14,236 nt of DNA from positions 1-14,236 of the forward strand of contig JANWID010000364.1 in assembly GCA_025450095.1 (NCBI GenBank). Reading direction: 5' to 3'. The stretch's first letter is position 1, and each line of letters starts with the position of its first letter. Positions 7,410 through 14,236 of the stretch are shown here, piece after piece. The notes under the pieces were generated by a model. It had not been told where the DNA came from and did not search any database. It was given only the letters and a program-made list of their open reading frames with translations. The translations under genes were made by a program, and so were the position numbers. The DNA is from Bacteroidia bacterium. Its GTDB lineage: Bacteria; Bacteroidota; Bacteroidia; AKYH767-A; OLB10.

Positions 7410-8954
7410 CTAAATTTTAATAATCTTTACATTCGTATATAACCCATCACTAAAATTAACTTTTAAAATATAAACTCCGATTTTAAAAGCGCTAAAATTA
7501 ATTGAACAGCTTTGATTCCGGTAATCTATATTTTCAAGCTTAAATATTACTTTTCCATCAATTGAAATTAACTGTATTCTGACGATGGGAGAATTATTGG
7601 AATTATTTTCTATTGTAACTAAATTTGTTACAGGATTTGGATACACTTGTATGGGAATAGGATTAGAGTATAAAATGTTATCCGCTGTACTGGAACAAAG
7701 TATAGATTGTTGCCATGAAAAATCTATAACTGAATCGTGACTAACAGGAATTAGAATGGAATCTTGTAATAAAAAAATTAAAGTGTCAGATAAAATAGCG
7801 GGAACCGTCGTAGAATATGAAATTGTCTGATAACTATTGCAACCGGCATTTAAAGAAGTGTCTGTTTTAAAAACTAAAATATCCGAGTCTGGAAGATTTG
7901 TTCCAACTGCAAATATTTGACCATTGGGAAGTGCAATTGCTTTATGTATGCGTCGATTAAAACCAGAAATTCCATAATTCATTCCTTGTTCAAAATTGAA
8001 AGCGGAATCTAATACATACAACATTGGCCCATCTGCTGCAATAAGATAGGAATTTTGTTTAAATTCAGACATGTGAAATGTCTGAGGAGAGCTATTCGTT
8101 ACCAATTTTTTATTTTGTACAATATTCCATAAGGAGTCTACTTGAATAAAGTGTGGTACTGTTAAGGAAGAATTATTGTCGTCCACGCAAGCCATTATAA
8201 ATGTATTCCCGGATTTAATTATTTTTTCTCCAAAATCGTTTTGACCACTGCCAAAAATAGCAGCTTTTTGCACAATACCATTCGTATCGATTTCAGCTAA
8301 TACAATATCAGCATTACCCAAATCACTGGTTATCTTTGAACCTAATAGTAAATAATTATTTGAATTTGAGATACCATCGGAAAAGACAATAGAGCTGGTA
8401 TCAACAATATGTTTATACCAGATAAAATCACCAGAATAATTGACCTTCCAAAGAAAACCTGCAAAATGTGAATTTTGTCTTATATTATTGCCACCAAGTA
8501 AAAAATTATTCTGTTGATCTTCTTCAAGAAAATTTATAAATCCACCCAAAGTATCCAGAGGGATAAATGAGGACCAAATTACATTTGCTGCGGTATCCAT
8601 TTTTATTATAAATGAATAACTATTCTGCGGTGAAGATCCGCTTCTTCCAGCAACTACAATATTAGAATCAGAAGAGAATAAAATATGGGTTGCTTCAGCA
8701 TTATATTCCGAAAGGGTCTTAATCCAACAAATAGAACCTGCTGAATCAACTTTAGCTAAATTAAATGTATTGGTAATATTTGTACCTGCAACATATAAAT
8801 TTCCCCATGCATCCATGGTTGCGTCATAAACAAATTCGGAAACATTATTCTGAACGTCGCCAAACAATTTCTGAAAGGTTACCTGTGCTTGAATCAGAGT
8901 AACATTAACTAAAAAAATCAAAACAAATTTAATTTTTAGTTTTAACCCTTTCAT
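7410..8954 (-). CDS. Exported beta-propeller-like protein with T9SS type A sorting domain
   Basis: A 514-residue exported protein, middle gene of the operon. Its start lies inside the preceding gene (26-base overlap), which suggests translational coupling. Residues 1-23 are a signal peptide (Lys-rich start, then FVLIFLVNVTLIQA). Residues about 25-400 carry short repeats of the type DAWGNLYVAGT, DSNIVVAGRS, QQNNFLLGG, NSNNYLLLGS and PNGQIFAVGT, each followed by strands ending in a K-x-D or similar. This is the pattern of blade repeats in propeller proteins that read like event-log proteins of Bacteroidota. Residues 438-514 are a T9SS type A sorting domain starting YPNPVTNLVTIEN, with QLISIDGKVIF and GVYILKV. 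No enzyme motif is visible. A scaffold or ligand-binding role within the surface structure made by its neighbours is inference. Base composition is AT-rich like the rest of the operon (17 G/C of 60 in 8101-8160). Confidence 0.85.
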   Translation of the reverse strand: MKGLKLKIKFVLIFLVNVTLIQAQVTFQKLFGDVQNNVSEFVYDATMDAWGNLYVAGTNITNTFNLAKVDSAGSICWIKTLSEYNAEATHILFSSDSNIVVAGRSGSSPQNSYSFIIKMDTAANVIWSSFIPLDTLGGFINFLEEDQQNNFLLGGNNIRQNSHFAGFLWKVNYSGDFIWYKHIVDTSSIVFSDGISNSNNYLLLGSKITSDLGNADIVLAEIDTNGIVQKAAIFGSGQNDFGEKIIKSGNTFIMACVDDNNSSLTVPHFIQVDSLWNIVQNKKLVTNSSPQTFHMSEFKQNSYLIAADGPMLYVLDSAFNFEQGMNYGISGFNRRIHKAIALPNGQIFAVGTNLPDSDILVFKTDTSLNAGCNSYQTISYSTTVPAILSDTLIFLLQDSILIPVSHDSVIDFSWQQSILCSSTADNILYSNPIPIQVYPNPVTNLVTIENNSNNSPIVRIQLISIDGKVIFKLENIDYRNQSCSINFSAFKIGVYILKVNFSDGLYTNVKIIKI

Positions 8955-10263
8955 TATCGAGCTTTAAGTTTTCAAATTCCGTCTTTAATTCGTCTAAAGA
9001 CTTATTCAGGTGAACAATGTATAAGACTAATTCTTCAACTTTCTCCTGTTGTAATCGTTGAATTTCCCCTATATTTTGACCTTCTCTTTCAATTTCATTT
9101 GTTGAAGGCATACCAGGTAAATGCCCCAATGAATTAATCGATTCTTCCAACTCAGGAAGTGAAGTTAATTCATAATCCCTAGAAAACACATAGTCTGGCC
9201 AATTGCCATTCAATTTTACAAAAATTTCACGGAATCCAGCTTTTCCACCATCCACTAATAGTTTATAGCCTGGTTGAGAAGTTGATGTCCCAATACTTAC
9301 ATTTCCCGATGTCGAAATTCGCATATGTTCCTCGGGAACACCAGCGAATCCTGTAGTTTTAAAGATAAGATCAGCAAAATTTTTTGTACCTACATAATGA
9401 ATTGCAGGATCAATAAAATCGTTACCACCTAATTTCCAAAATATACCTGGTGTTGGGGTTGGATTTCCTGGTCCGATCGTTCTTAGATATCCTGCTTGGT
9501 CAACATAAGCTACCCTTAGACTATCAATAGATGCAGAATCAACTTTGATTGGTCCTTTAAATTCCAATGAACCGTTATTTGTTATTCTCAAACGCTCAGT
9601 ATTAGATGTTCTAAAAACCAAATCACTTGAATCGATGGTTCCTATAAAATTTGTAACTGAATTAGTTCCAGAATTCCCTGTAATTTGCCAATCACTTCTT
9701 TCTGGTTCAGAAAGAAATATATTTTCCTCACCATATTGACAACCATTTTCGTCTGTAACATAAATATAGTATTGACCGGCACATAATGAACTTCTATTTT
9801 GAGTAGTAGTACCATCTTTCCAATCGAAAGAATAAGGTCCAACACCACCTAAAACAAGAACGTTTATTGATCCATTACAGGCACCATATAAGCTGATATT
9901 CTTATCATTTGGGTAAGTATGAATATCGAGCTCAATCTTAAGTTCAAGTGGTTGGGTGATAGTAATTTCGGCTTCCACCGGTGGGGTTAAAGTATCAGCA
10001 TCATCAACTCCTACTCTATAATAACCTACATCCAAATCGGTTAGATCTTCAACTGTAGAACCAGTACTCCACAAAATTGAATACGGAGGAGTACCCCCTG
10101 AAATAGTTAGGTCAATTGTAGCATTTTTTGCACCGAAACAACTAATGTTATACCCATTGTAATTTGATGGGGTTAATTGCAAAGTTTGCGCATTTAAAAT
10201 CTTGATCGAAAATAGTGTAATTAACAAGAAAATCAGGGTTCTTGGAATCAGCATTTTTTGCAT
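8929..10263 (-). CDS. Exported chimera of SprB repeats and phage-tail-fibre-like modules
   Basis: A 444-residue protein, first gene of the operon. Residues 1-26 are a signal peptide (LIFLLITLFSIKILNAQ). Residues about 31-106 and 108-188 are two SprB-like repeats (SCFGAKNATIDL, SGGTPPYSILWSTGS; GPYSFDWKDGT, VTDENGCQYGEE). Residues 192-245 and 276-338 are two fibre-type modules (WQITGNSGTNS..NFIGT, LVFRT, ERLRI; WKLGGNDFI, YVGT, MRISTSGNVSIGT). Residues 342-444 form the usual C-terminal cap of Bacteroidota tail-fibre-like proteins: NWPDYVFSRDYEL, HLPGMPSTNEI, NIGEIQ, then a charged helix (about 395-440) likely to be a coiled coil, perhaps trimeric. There is no T9SS sorting domain, so export beyond the periplasm is unexplained. 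A second in-frame ATG lies three codons later; the first is used because the A-rich leader precedes it. Overlap of 26 bases with the next gene indicates one operon. Confidence 0.85.
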   Translation of the reverse strand: MQKMLIPRTLIFLLITLFSIKILNAQTLQLTPSNYNGYNISCFGAKNATIDLTISGGTPPYSILWSTGSTVEDLTDLDVGYYRVGVDDADTLTPPVEAEITITQPLELKIELDIHTYPNDKNISLYGACNGSINVLVLGGVGPYSFDWKDGTTTQNRSSLCAGQYYIYVTDENGCQYGEENIFLSEPERSDWQITGNSGTNSVTNFIGTIDSSDLVFRTSNTERLRITNNGSLEFKGPIKVDSASIDSLRVAYVDQAGYLRTIGPGNPTPTPGIFWKLGGNDFIDPAIHYVGTKNFADLIFKTTGFAGVPEEHMRISTSGNVSIGTSTSQPGYKLLVDGGKAGFREIFVKLNGNWPDYVFSRDYELTSLPELEESINSLGHLPGMPSTNEIEREGQNIGEIQRLQQEKVEELVLYIVHLNKSLDELKTEFENLKLDNERVKTKN

Positions 10264-10641
10264 TAGTTTTTTTTGGTATTATTAATTGGTTCGTAATAGT
10301 TGAATAAAATTTTTGATGTAAAGAATTTTACGCGGCCAAAAGTATGTTTACATATTCATATATGCAAGATGATTTTTTGAAAAATAAAAACAAATTATAC
10401 TTCCTATAAATCCGAAATTAACAAGCGTTGAAAAAATAGATTTACAGTACTTTAGCCTTTGAGTATAAACTCAGAAACATAGAATGTAGACTTACTACTA
10501 CATTAAAAAACATTTTTAAGAATATATAGAAATAAATAGCTTTCGTTTCGAATTACAATCGAACGGTTGTTACTCTTCCCATCTGAAGCGATGATTAAGT
10601 GTGTGGGCGAAGATGAGAGAATGAAAAAATCTTACCCGTAT
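10264..10641. other. AT-rich spacer between yqeY terminator and the operon
   Basis: No gene is supported. Besides the promoter it holds two small inverted repeats: GAGT-ATAA-ACTC at 10461-10472, and AATGTAG (10483-10489) against CTACATT (10498-10504) with an 8-base loop. Neither is followed by a clear T tract in either direction. I see no tRNA or recognised small RNA. Confidence 0.5.
10337..10367 (-). promoter_or_regulatory. Bacteroidota-type promoter of the three-gene operon
   Basis: On the minus strand TTG (10367-10365) is followed by exactly 20 bases and then TACTTTTG (10344-10337), which fits the TAnnTTTG -7 element of Bacteroidota primary sigma promoters. Transcription should begin near 10330, giving a leader of about 65 bases that ends in an A8 tract (10274-10267) just before the ATG at 10263. 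Confidence 0.65.
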
Positions 10642-10703
10642 CTTACATCCAAAAAAAAATGACCATCCCGGAAGGGAAGGCCATTTTAATTATTAACCCG
10701 TAT
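10642..10703 (-). repeat. Direct repeat, copy B (3' flank of yqeY)
   Basis: These 62 bases are the counterpart of 4958-5018. Here the repeat begins 4 bases past the YqeY stop codon, so this copy is in its natural genic setting. In addition ACCCGTAT occurs on both sides of the hairpin in this copy (10634-10641 and 10696-10703). Confidence 0.9.
10651..10687 (-). terminator. Rho-independent terminator of the ftsA-ftsZ-yqeY unit
   Basis: On the minus strand ATGGCCTTCCC pairs with GGGATGGTCAT around TTCC. There is one G-U pair and one T-T mismatch, which the other copy does not have. A T9 tract follows (10659-10651). It starts about 20 bases past the yqeY stop and separates the division genes from the AT-rich operon. 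Confidence 0.85.
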
Positions 10704-10707
10704 GATT

Positions 10708-11157
10708 TTATTGACCAGTAAGAAGTTCTTTAACGATACCGGCAACAATCTTATTATCGGCCTTTCCGGCAAACGCTTTTGAAGCTGCGCCCATTACTTT
10801 CCCGGTATCAGATGGCGATGAAGCACCGAGGGAAGCAATGATTTTCTTCACTTCTTCACGGATCGCAGGTTCATCCATTTGTACAGGCAGGTATTTTTCG
10901 ATCACTGCAATTTCTTCCTTTTCGCCTTGTGCGAGATCGGCTCTTCCCTGTGATTCAAAAATCTCTACTGACTCTTTACGTTGTTTAACAAGTTTCTGCA
11001 GCATCTTCAGCTCATCATCCGGTGATACAGCGCCGCCACCACTTGTTTTAGCCAGGAGGATCGCTGACTTCACAGCGCGAAGTGCCCGTAGTGCCGCTTC
11101 ATTCTTAGCAAGCATTGCAGCTTTCAGGTCGGAATTAATTTGTTCCTCAAGAGTCAT
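10708..11157 (-). CDS. yqeY: GatB/YqeY domain-containing protein
   Basis: A 149-residue cytoplasmic protein covering the full YqeY domain, related to the tail domain of the GatB subunit of tRNA amidotransferase. Family landmarks are MTLEEQINSDLKAAM at the start, LRALRAVKSAI, QKLVKQRKESVEIF, the AVIEKYLPVQM segment, the SDTGKVMGAASK stretch (about 115-126) and IVAGIVKELL at the end. Length is normal for the stand-alone family. The biochemical role of free YqeY proteins is not well settled; tRNA binding is suggested from the GatB relationship. It begins 27 bases after the ftsZ stop codon with no visible promoter or terminator between them, so it is probably co-transcribed with the division genes, an order I know to be common in Bacteroidota. 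A strong terminator follows directly. Its 3' end appears to have a decayed partial copy 5.7 kb away. Confidence 0.93.
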   Translation of the reverse strand: MTLEEQINSDLKAAMLAKNEAALRALRAVKSAILLAKTSGGGAVSPDDELKMLQKLVKQRKESVEIFESQGRADLAQGEKEEIAVIEKYLPVQMDEPAIREEVKKIIASLGASSPSDTGKVMGAASKAFAGKADNKIVAGIVKELLTGQ

Positions 11158-11184
11158 AACATGGAAATTTACCCTAAAGATACA

Positions 11185-12894
11185 TCAGTCAACACGATCG
11201 TGCAAAAAAGTGTTGTTGGATTTTATCTCGGGTTTATTATCCGCATCACCGGTAAGCGTAAACCGGCTGACAGGAGTACTATCGGACGAAGGAACATTCT
11301 CAAGCTGGATATTTCTTCTCTTATAAGCAGGTTCTTTTTCCAAATCGTTCAGGCCGGTTGGAGTATTAAACTTCATGCTCATGGCTTTCAGCTGGTATAT
11401 TCGCTCCTTGGCTCTCTGAAACGGATCATCTTCCTGGATTTTTTCTTCGTTGATTTTTTGCACAGGAGGTACCTGAATTGAAGTTGTTGGCTCTGGTGCT
11501 TTTTCCACCGGAATATTATTCACCGTTGATACCGGGATATTATTCCTGATTTCAAAAACAAATGAAGGTTCATTCTCAATCACAGGTGTATTTACGATTT
11601 CGCTTTGAGGTTCCGTGATAGTTTCTGCAACAGGAGTATTTGCTATCATCAGTTCTTCTTCTTCGTGTAGATAATGAACTATGCGTTGAGTCGGTTCCTC
11701 ATGCTGTACTACAGGAGGAATAACAGGAGCAGGAACAGGTTCCGGAATAACTTTCAGATAAGGCTCATTCGGTAATGCCGGGGTTACTGCTACGGGTTCA
11801 GGTTGCGGCTCCGGTGTTACAGCAACCGGAACAACCGGTGCTTCGATAACAGGTGCCGGTTCGCTTTTCAGTTGATCGTTCAGGTTATAAATAATTTTTG
11901 CCTGTGGTTTCGAAGGCATATTTACAAGCTGATCCTTTGTTTTAAAACCGGTAGCAATTATGGTAACATTGATTTTATTACCGAGCGTAATATCCGTACC
12001 AACACCCATGATCACCTCGGCAGTCTGACCTGCCTGGATCTGGATATAATCGGTGATATCACCCACTTCATCCATTGAAACTTCAAGATCGCCGGAAGTA
12101 ATATTCAGAAGAATATAACGGGCGCCTTCAATTTCGTTATCATTCAGCAACGGGGAATCGAGTGCTTGTTTTACTGCGATGAGCGCACGGTCATCTCCTT
12201 CTGCTTCAGCAGAACCCATAATGGCAACACCGCTTTCCTTCATAACGGTCTGGATATCGGCAAAGTCAACATTGATATGCAACGTATTGGTAATAATTTC
12301 AGCAATGCTTTTAGCAGCTATAGCCAAAATATTATCAGCATGGCCAAAGGCATCAGTAAGCTTCAGGTTGCCATGAATTTCCCGGAGCTTTTCGTTGCAG
12401 ATCACCAGCAGTGTATCTACATTTTTCTTCAGCTCCTCAATTCCTGCATCGGCTTGCGCTTTACGTTTACGTCCTTCGAAAGCAAATGGAATAGTAACAA
12501 TTGCTACGGTAAGAATTCCCATTTCGCGGGCCACACCTGCAATGATAGGAGCTGCACCTGTTCCGGTTCCACCTCCCATGCCGGCAGTGATGAACACCAT
12601 TTTCGTGTTTTCGCGGAGAAGCTGGCGGATCTCTTCAATATTTTCAATGGCCGCATTTTTACCAACTTCAGGAATTGCACCAGCTCCCCGGCCTTCCGTA
12701 AGGCTGGGGCCGAGTTGTATCCGGTGGGGAACCGGGCTGATTTCAAGTGCCTGATGATCGGTATTGCAAACCAGGAAATCAACGCCCTTGATCCCCAAAC
12801 GGTACATATAGTTCACAGCATTGCTTCCTCCTCCTCCGATTCCTATCACCTTGATGATGGATGGCCTTTCTTTGGGTATTTCGAACTGCATCAT
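11185..12894 (-). CDS. ftsZ: Cell division protein FtsZ
   Basis: A tubulin-like GTPase that polymerises into the cytoplasmic Z ring and organises septal wall synthesis. The nucleotide-binding glycines are seen in GGGGSN (20-25) and in the tubulin signature GGGTGTG (107-113). The catalytic T7 loop is present as NVDFAD (208-213), so the enzyme should be active. The GTPase and C-terminal subdomains end near residue 330. A long Pro/Glu/Val-rich linker follows (about 345-510). The tail contains EPAYKRRNI, then SRFTL and a final NNTFLHDRVD, a pattern typical of Bacteroidota FtsZ. At 569 residues it is longer than the roughly 380-400 of Escherichia coli or Bacillus because of this linker. Two Met codons stand at the start; the first gives the longer form and either could be used. 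It follows ftsA by 43 bases and should be co-transcribed with it. Confidence 0.97.
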   Translation of the reverse strand: MMQFEIPKERPSIIKVIGIGGGGSNAVNYMYRLGIKGVDFLVCNTDHQALEISPVPHRIQLGPSLTEGRGAGAIPEVGKNAAIENIEEIRQLLRENTKMVFITAGMGGGTGTGAAPIIAGVAREMGILTVAIVTIPFAFEGRKRKAQADAGIEELKKNVDTLLVICNEKLREIHGNLKLTDAFGHADNILAIAAKSIAEIITNTLHINVDFADIQTVMKESGVAIMGSAEAEGDDRALIAVKQALDSPLLNDNEIEGARYILLNITSGDLEVSMDEVGDITDYIQIQAGQTAEVIMGVGTDITLGNKINVTIIATGFKTKDQLVNMPSKPQAKIIYNLNDQLKSEPAPVIEAPVVPVAVTPEPQPEPVAVTPALPNEPYLKVIPEPVPAPVIPPVVQHEEPTQRIVHYLHEEEELMIANTPVAETITEPQSEIVNTPVIENEPSFVFEIRNNIPVSTVNNIPVEKAPEPTTSIQVPPVQKINEEKIQEDDPFQRAKERIYQLKAMSMKFNTPTGLNDLEKEPAYKRRNIQLENVPSSDSTPVSRFTLTGDADNKPEIKSNNTFLHDRVD

Positions 12895-12937
12895 TTTAAT
12901 TGTGTTTTTATGATATATGGGTTAATTTTTTTCGTGG

Positions 12938-14230
12938 TTATAATTTCGGGTCATCATTTTCATCGTTGAGCAGCTCCCTGCCTTTTTCATAAAAATATTT
13001 GAACCAGTTACCTTTATGCCGTTGTGGTTGCGGTGCCTGCGTGGTGGATTTTTTTCCTCCGTTGCGCGCATTATCCTTGTCAAATTCCTGCATTCCGCGA
13101 AGTACAAGACCTACACCTGTAGCATACATCGGGCTTTTTACCTCATCGTATCCCTGTCCCAGGTGTTCATTCGGATAACCTATGCGTGTATCCATACCCG
13201 TTATATACTCAACAAGCTGGGTAACATGTTTGAGCTGTGCACCACCACCTGTAATCACGATGCCAGCGATCAGTTTTTTTTCAAAGCCGGAATTACGGAT
13301 TTCGTAATAAACATTTTCGATGATCTCTTCCATGCGTGCCTGTATGATGCTGGCAAGATTCTTTACGGAAATTTCTTTAGGCTCCCTGCCGCGCAATCCC
13401 GGTATGGAAACAATTTCATTATCCTTCATCTGTTTTGCCAGAGCGGAACCGAATTTCACCTTGAGCAGCTCAGCCTGGCTCCTGATGATCGTGCATCCTT
13501 CTTTGATATCTTCCGTGATTACATTTCCTCCAAAAGGAATCACCGCGGTATGACGGATAATTCCATCCTGGAAAATAGCCACGTCGGTAGTTCCACCACC
13601 AATATCAACCAGTACTACACCGGCTTCTTTTTCTTCGGCCGTCAATACCGCTTCCGCGGAAGCAAGTGGCTCCAGTATGAGATCAATTGGTTTTAAACCG
13701 GCTTTAGTAACACATTTGTGAATATTCTGAGCAGCGGTTATCAGTCCGGTTATGATATGACAATTCGCTTCGAGCCTCACCCCCGACATCCCGATAGGTT
13801 CTTTAATACCTTGCTCGTTGTCGATGATGAATTCCTGTGGAATAACATGAATGATTTCTTCACCGGGGGGCATGGCCAGCCGGTACATATCATCGATGAT
13901 GGCATCAATGTCGTTCTGACTGATTTCATCAGTGGTATTGGTGCGGGTAATCATGCCCCGGTGCTGAAGGCTTTTGATATGCTGTCCTGCAATACCCACA
14001 TAGACTTCCTCTATCACCACGTTCGATTTGTTTTCGGCTTCCGCAACAGCTTCTTTAATTGAATTTACTGTTTTTTCGATGTTAGCAACTACGCCACGCA
14101 TCACGCCCAGGGATTCGGATTTCCCTATGCCGAGAATTTCAACTTTCCCTACTTCATTCCTTTTGCCAACGATGGCACAAATTTTTGTGGTTCCTATATC
14201 GAGTCCTACGATGATGGGTGCGTTTTCCAT
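12938..14230 (-). CDS. ftsA: Cell division protein FtsA
   Basis: An actin-like ATPase that tethers FtsZ filaments to the inner membrane and recruits the divisome. The phosphate-binding motifs of the actin fold are GLDIGTTK (9-16) and VDIGGGTTD (208-216), and the adenosine motif is VITGGGAQ (325-332). The FtsA-specific 1C/SHS2 domain falls at about 85-165. After a short Lys/Gln/Pro-rich linker, the last 25 residues hold an amphipathic helix (GNWFKYFYEKGRELL, 407-421) that fits the membrane-targeting sequence. The length of 430 is normal. The ATG at 14230 is immediately preceded by TGA (14233-14231), which may be the stop of the upstream division gene, usually ftsQ in this phylum, but too little sequence is left to tell. 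Confidence 0.97.
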   Translation of the reverse strand: MENAPIIVGLDIGTTKICAIVGKRNEVGKVEILGIGKSESLGVMRGVVANIEKTVNSIKEAVAEAENKSNVVIEEVYVGIAGQHIKSLQHRGMITRTNTTDEISQNDIDAIIDDMYRLAMPPGEEIIHVIPQEFIIDNEQGIKEPIGMSGVRLEANCHIITGLITAAQNIHKCVTKAGLKPIDLILEPLASAEAVLTAEEKEAGVVLVDIGGGTTDVAIFQDGIIRHTAVIPFGGNVITEDIKEGCTIIRSQAELLKVKFGSALAKQMKDNEIVSIPGLRGREPKEISVKNLASIIQARMEEIIENVYYEIRNSGFEKKLIAGIVITGGGAQLKHVTQLVEYITGMDTRIGYPNEHLGQGYDEVKSPMYATGVGLVLRGMQEFDKDNARNGGKKSTTQAPQPQRHKGNWFKYFYEKGRELLNDENDDPKL

Positions 14231-14236
14231 TCAGTA

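Noticed and set aside
10267..10274. A8 tract before the first island gene as a phase-variation switch
   Set aside because: It lies in the untranslated leader, and A-rich leaders are ordinary translation signals in Bacteroidota; nothing shows length variation.
10838..11326. Plus-strand open frame of 162 codons across yqeY and the ftsZ end
   Set aside because: It crosses two well-supported genes in antisense and is Ser/Ala-rich low-complexity translation of their reverse frame.
12166..12969. Long open frame on the plus strand opposite ftsZ (267 codons)
   Set aside because: It lies wholly antisense to a certain ftsZ gene and its end, its composition is that of a mirrored codon pattern (many Cys, His, Ser, Phe), and it has no recognisable domain or start context.
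13016..13696. Long open frame on the plus strand opposite ftsA (226 codons)
   Set aside because: Antisense shadow of ftsA; no family motif, and the protein composition is unlike real neighbours.

Overview
This window looks like the chromosome of a member of the Bacteroidota, probably an environmental or gliding lineage of the Chitinophagales/Sphingobacteriales type, though the order cannot be fixed from sequence alone. The evidence is SprB-type adhesin repeats, type A and type B C-terminal sorting signals of the type IX secretion system (T9SS), the gene order ftsA-ftsZ-yqeY, a Bacteroidota-style promoter (TTG, 20 bases, TAnnTTTG), and A-rich leaders with no clear Shine-Dalgarno before most genes. 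Every gene I can support is on the minus strand, so transcription runs from high to low coordinates.

Layout in transcription order: (1) 14230-10708, the end of the division (dcw) cluster: ftsA, ftsZ and a GatB/YqeY-domain gene, closed by a strong intrinsic terminator. (2) 10641-10264, an AT-rich spacer with one good promoter. (3) 10263-5129, a tightly packed three-gene operon of exported proteins: a 444-aa chimera of SprB repeats and phage-tail-fibre-like modules, a 514-aa beta-propeller-like protein with a T9SS type A tail, and a 757-aa protein with a coathanger-like module and a T9SS type A tail. (4) 5128-4853, a spacer holding a second, nearly identical copy of the yqeY terminator and what looks like a decayed copy of the yqeY 3' end. 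(5) 4852-857, a 1331-aa adhesin with nine SprB repeats and a T9SS type B sorting domain. (6) 856-552, a spacer with a small GC-rich double hairpin. (7) 551-1, the start of another large exported protein that runs off the window.

The most notable observation is that the three-gene operon is clearly poorer in G+C than its neighbours: two hand-counted 60-base lines inside it gave 17 G/C each, against 29-32 in three lines outside. It is also bracketed by direct copies of the 3' flank of yqeY. The copies share about 61 bases of terminator region with one substitution and one length change. At the far end, a degenerate stretch aligns in frame with the last 34 codons of yqeY, with its stop at the same 4-base distance from the repeat. 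This is what one would expect of a gene cassette that entered at the 3' end of yqeY and left a displaced relic, although no integrase or transposase is visible.

FtsA and FtsZ act in the cytoplasm at the septum. All other proteins carry signal peptides, and those with sorting domains should be exported by T9SS, to be attached to the surface or secreted. The three island proteins are presumably co-expressed and may build one surface structure, but that role is inference.
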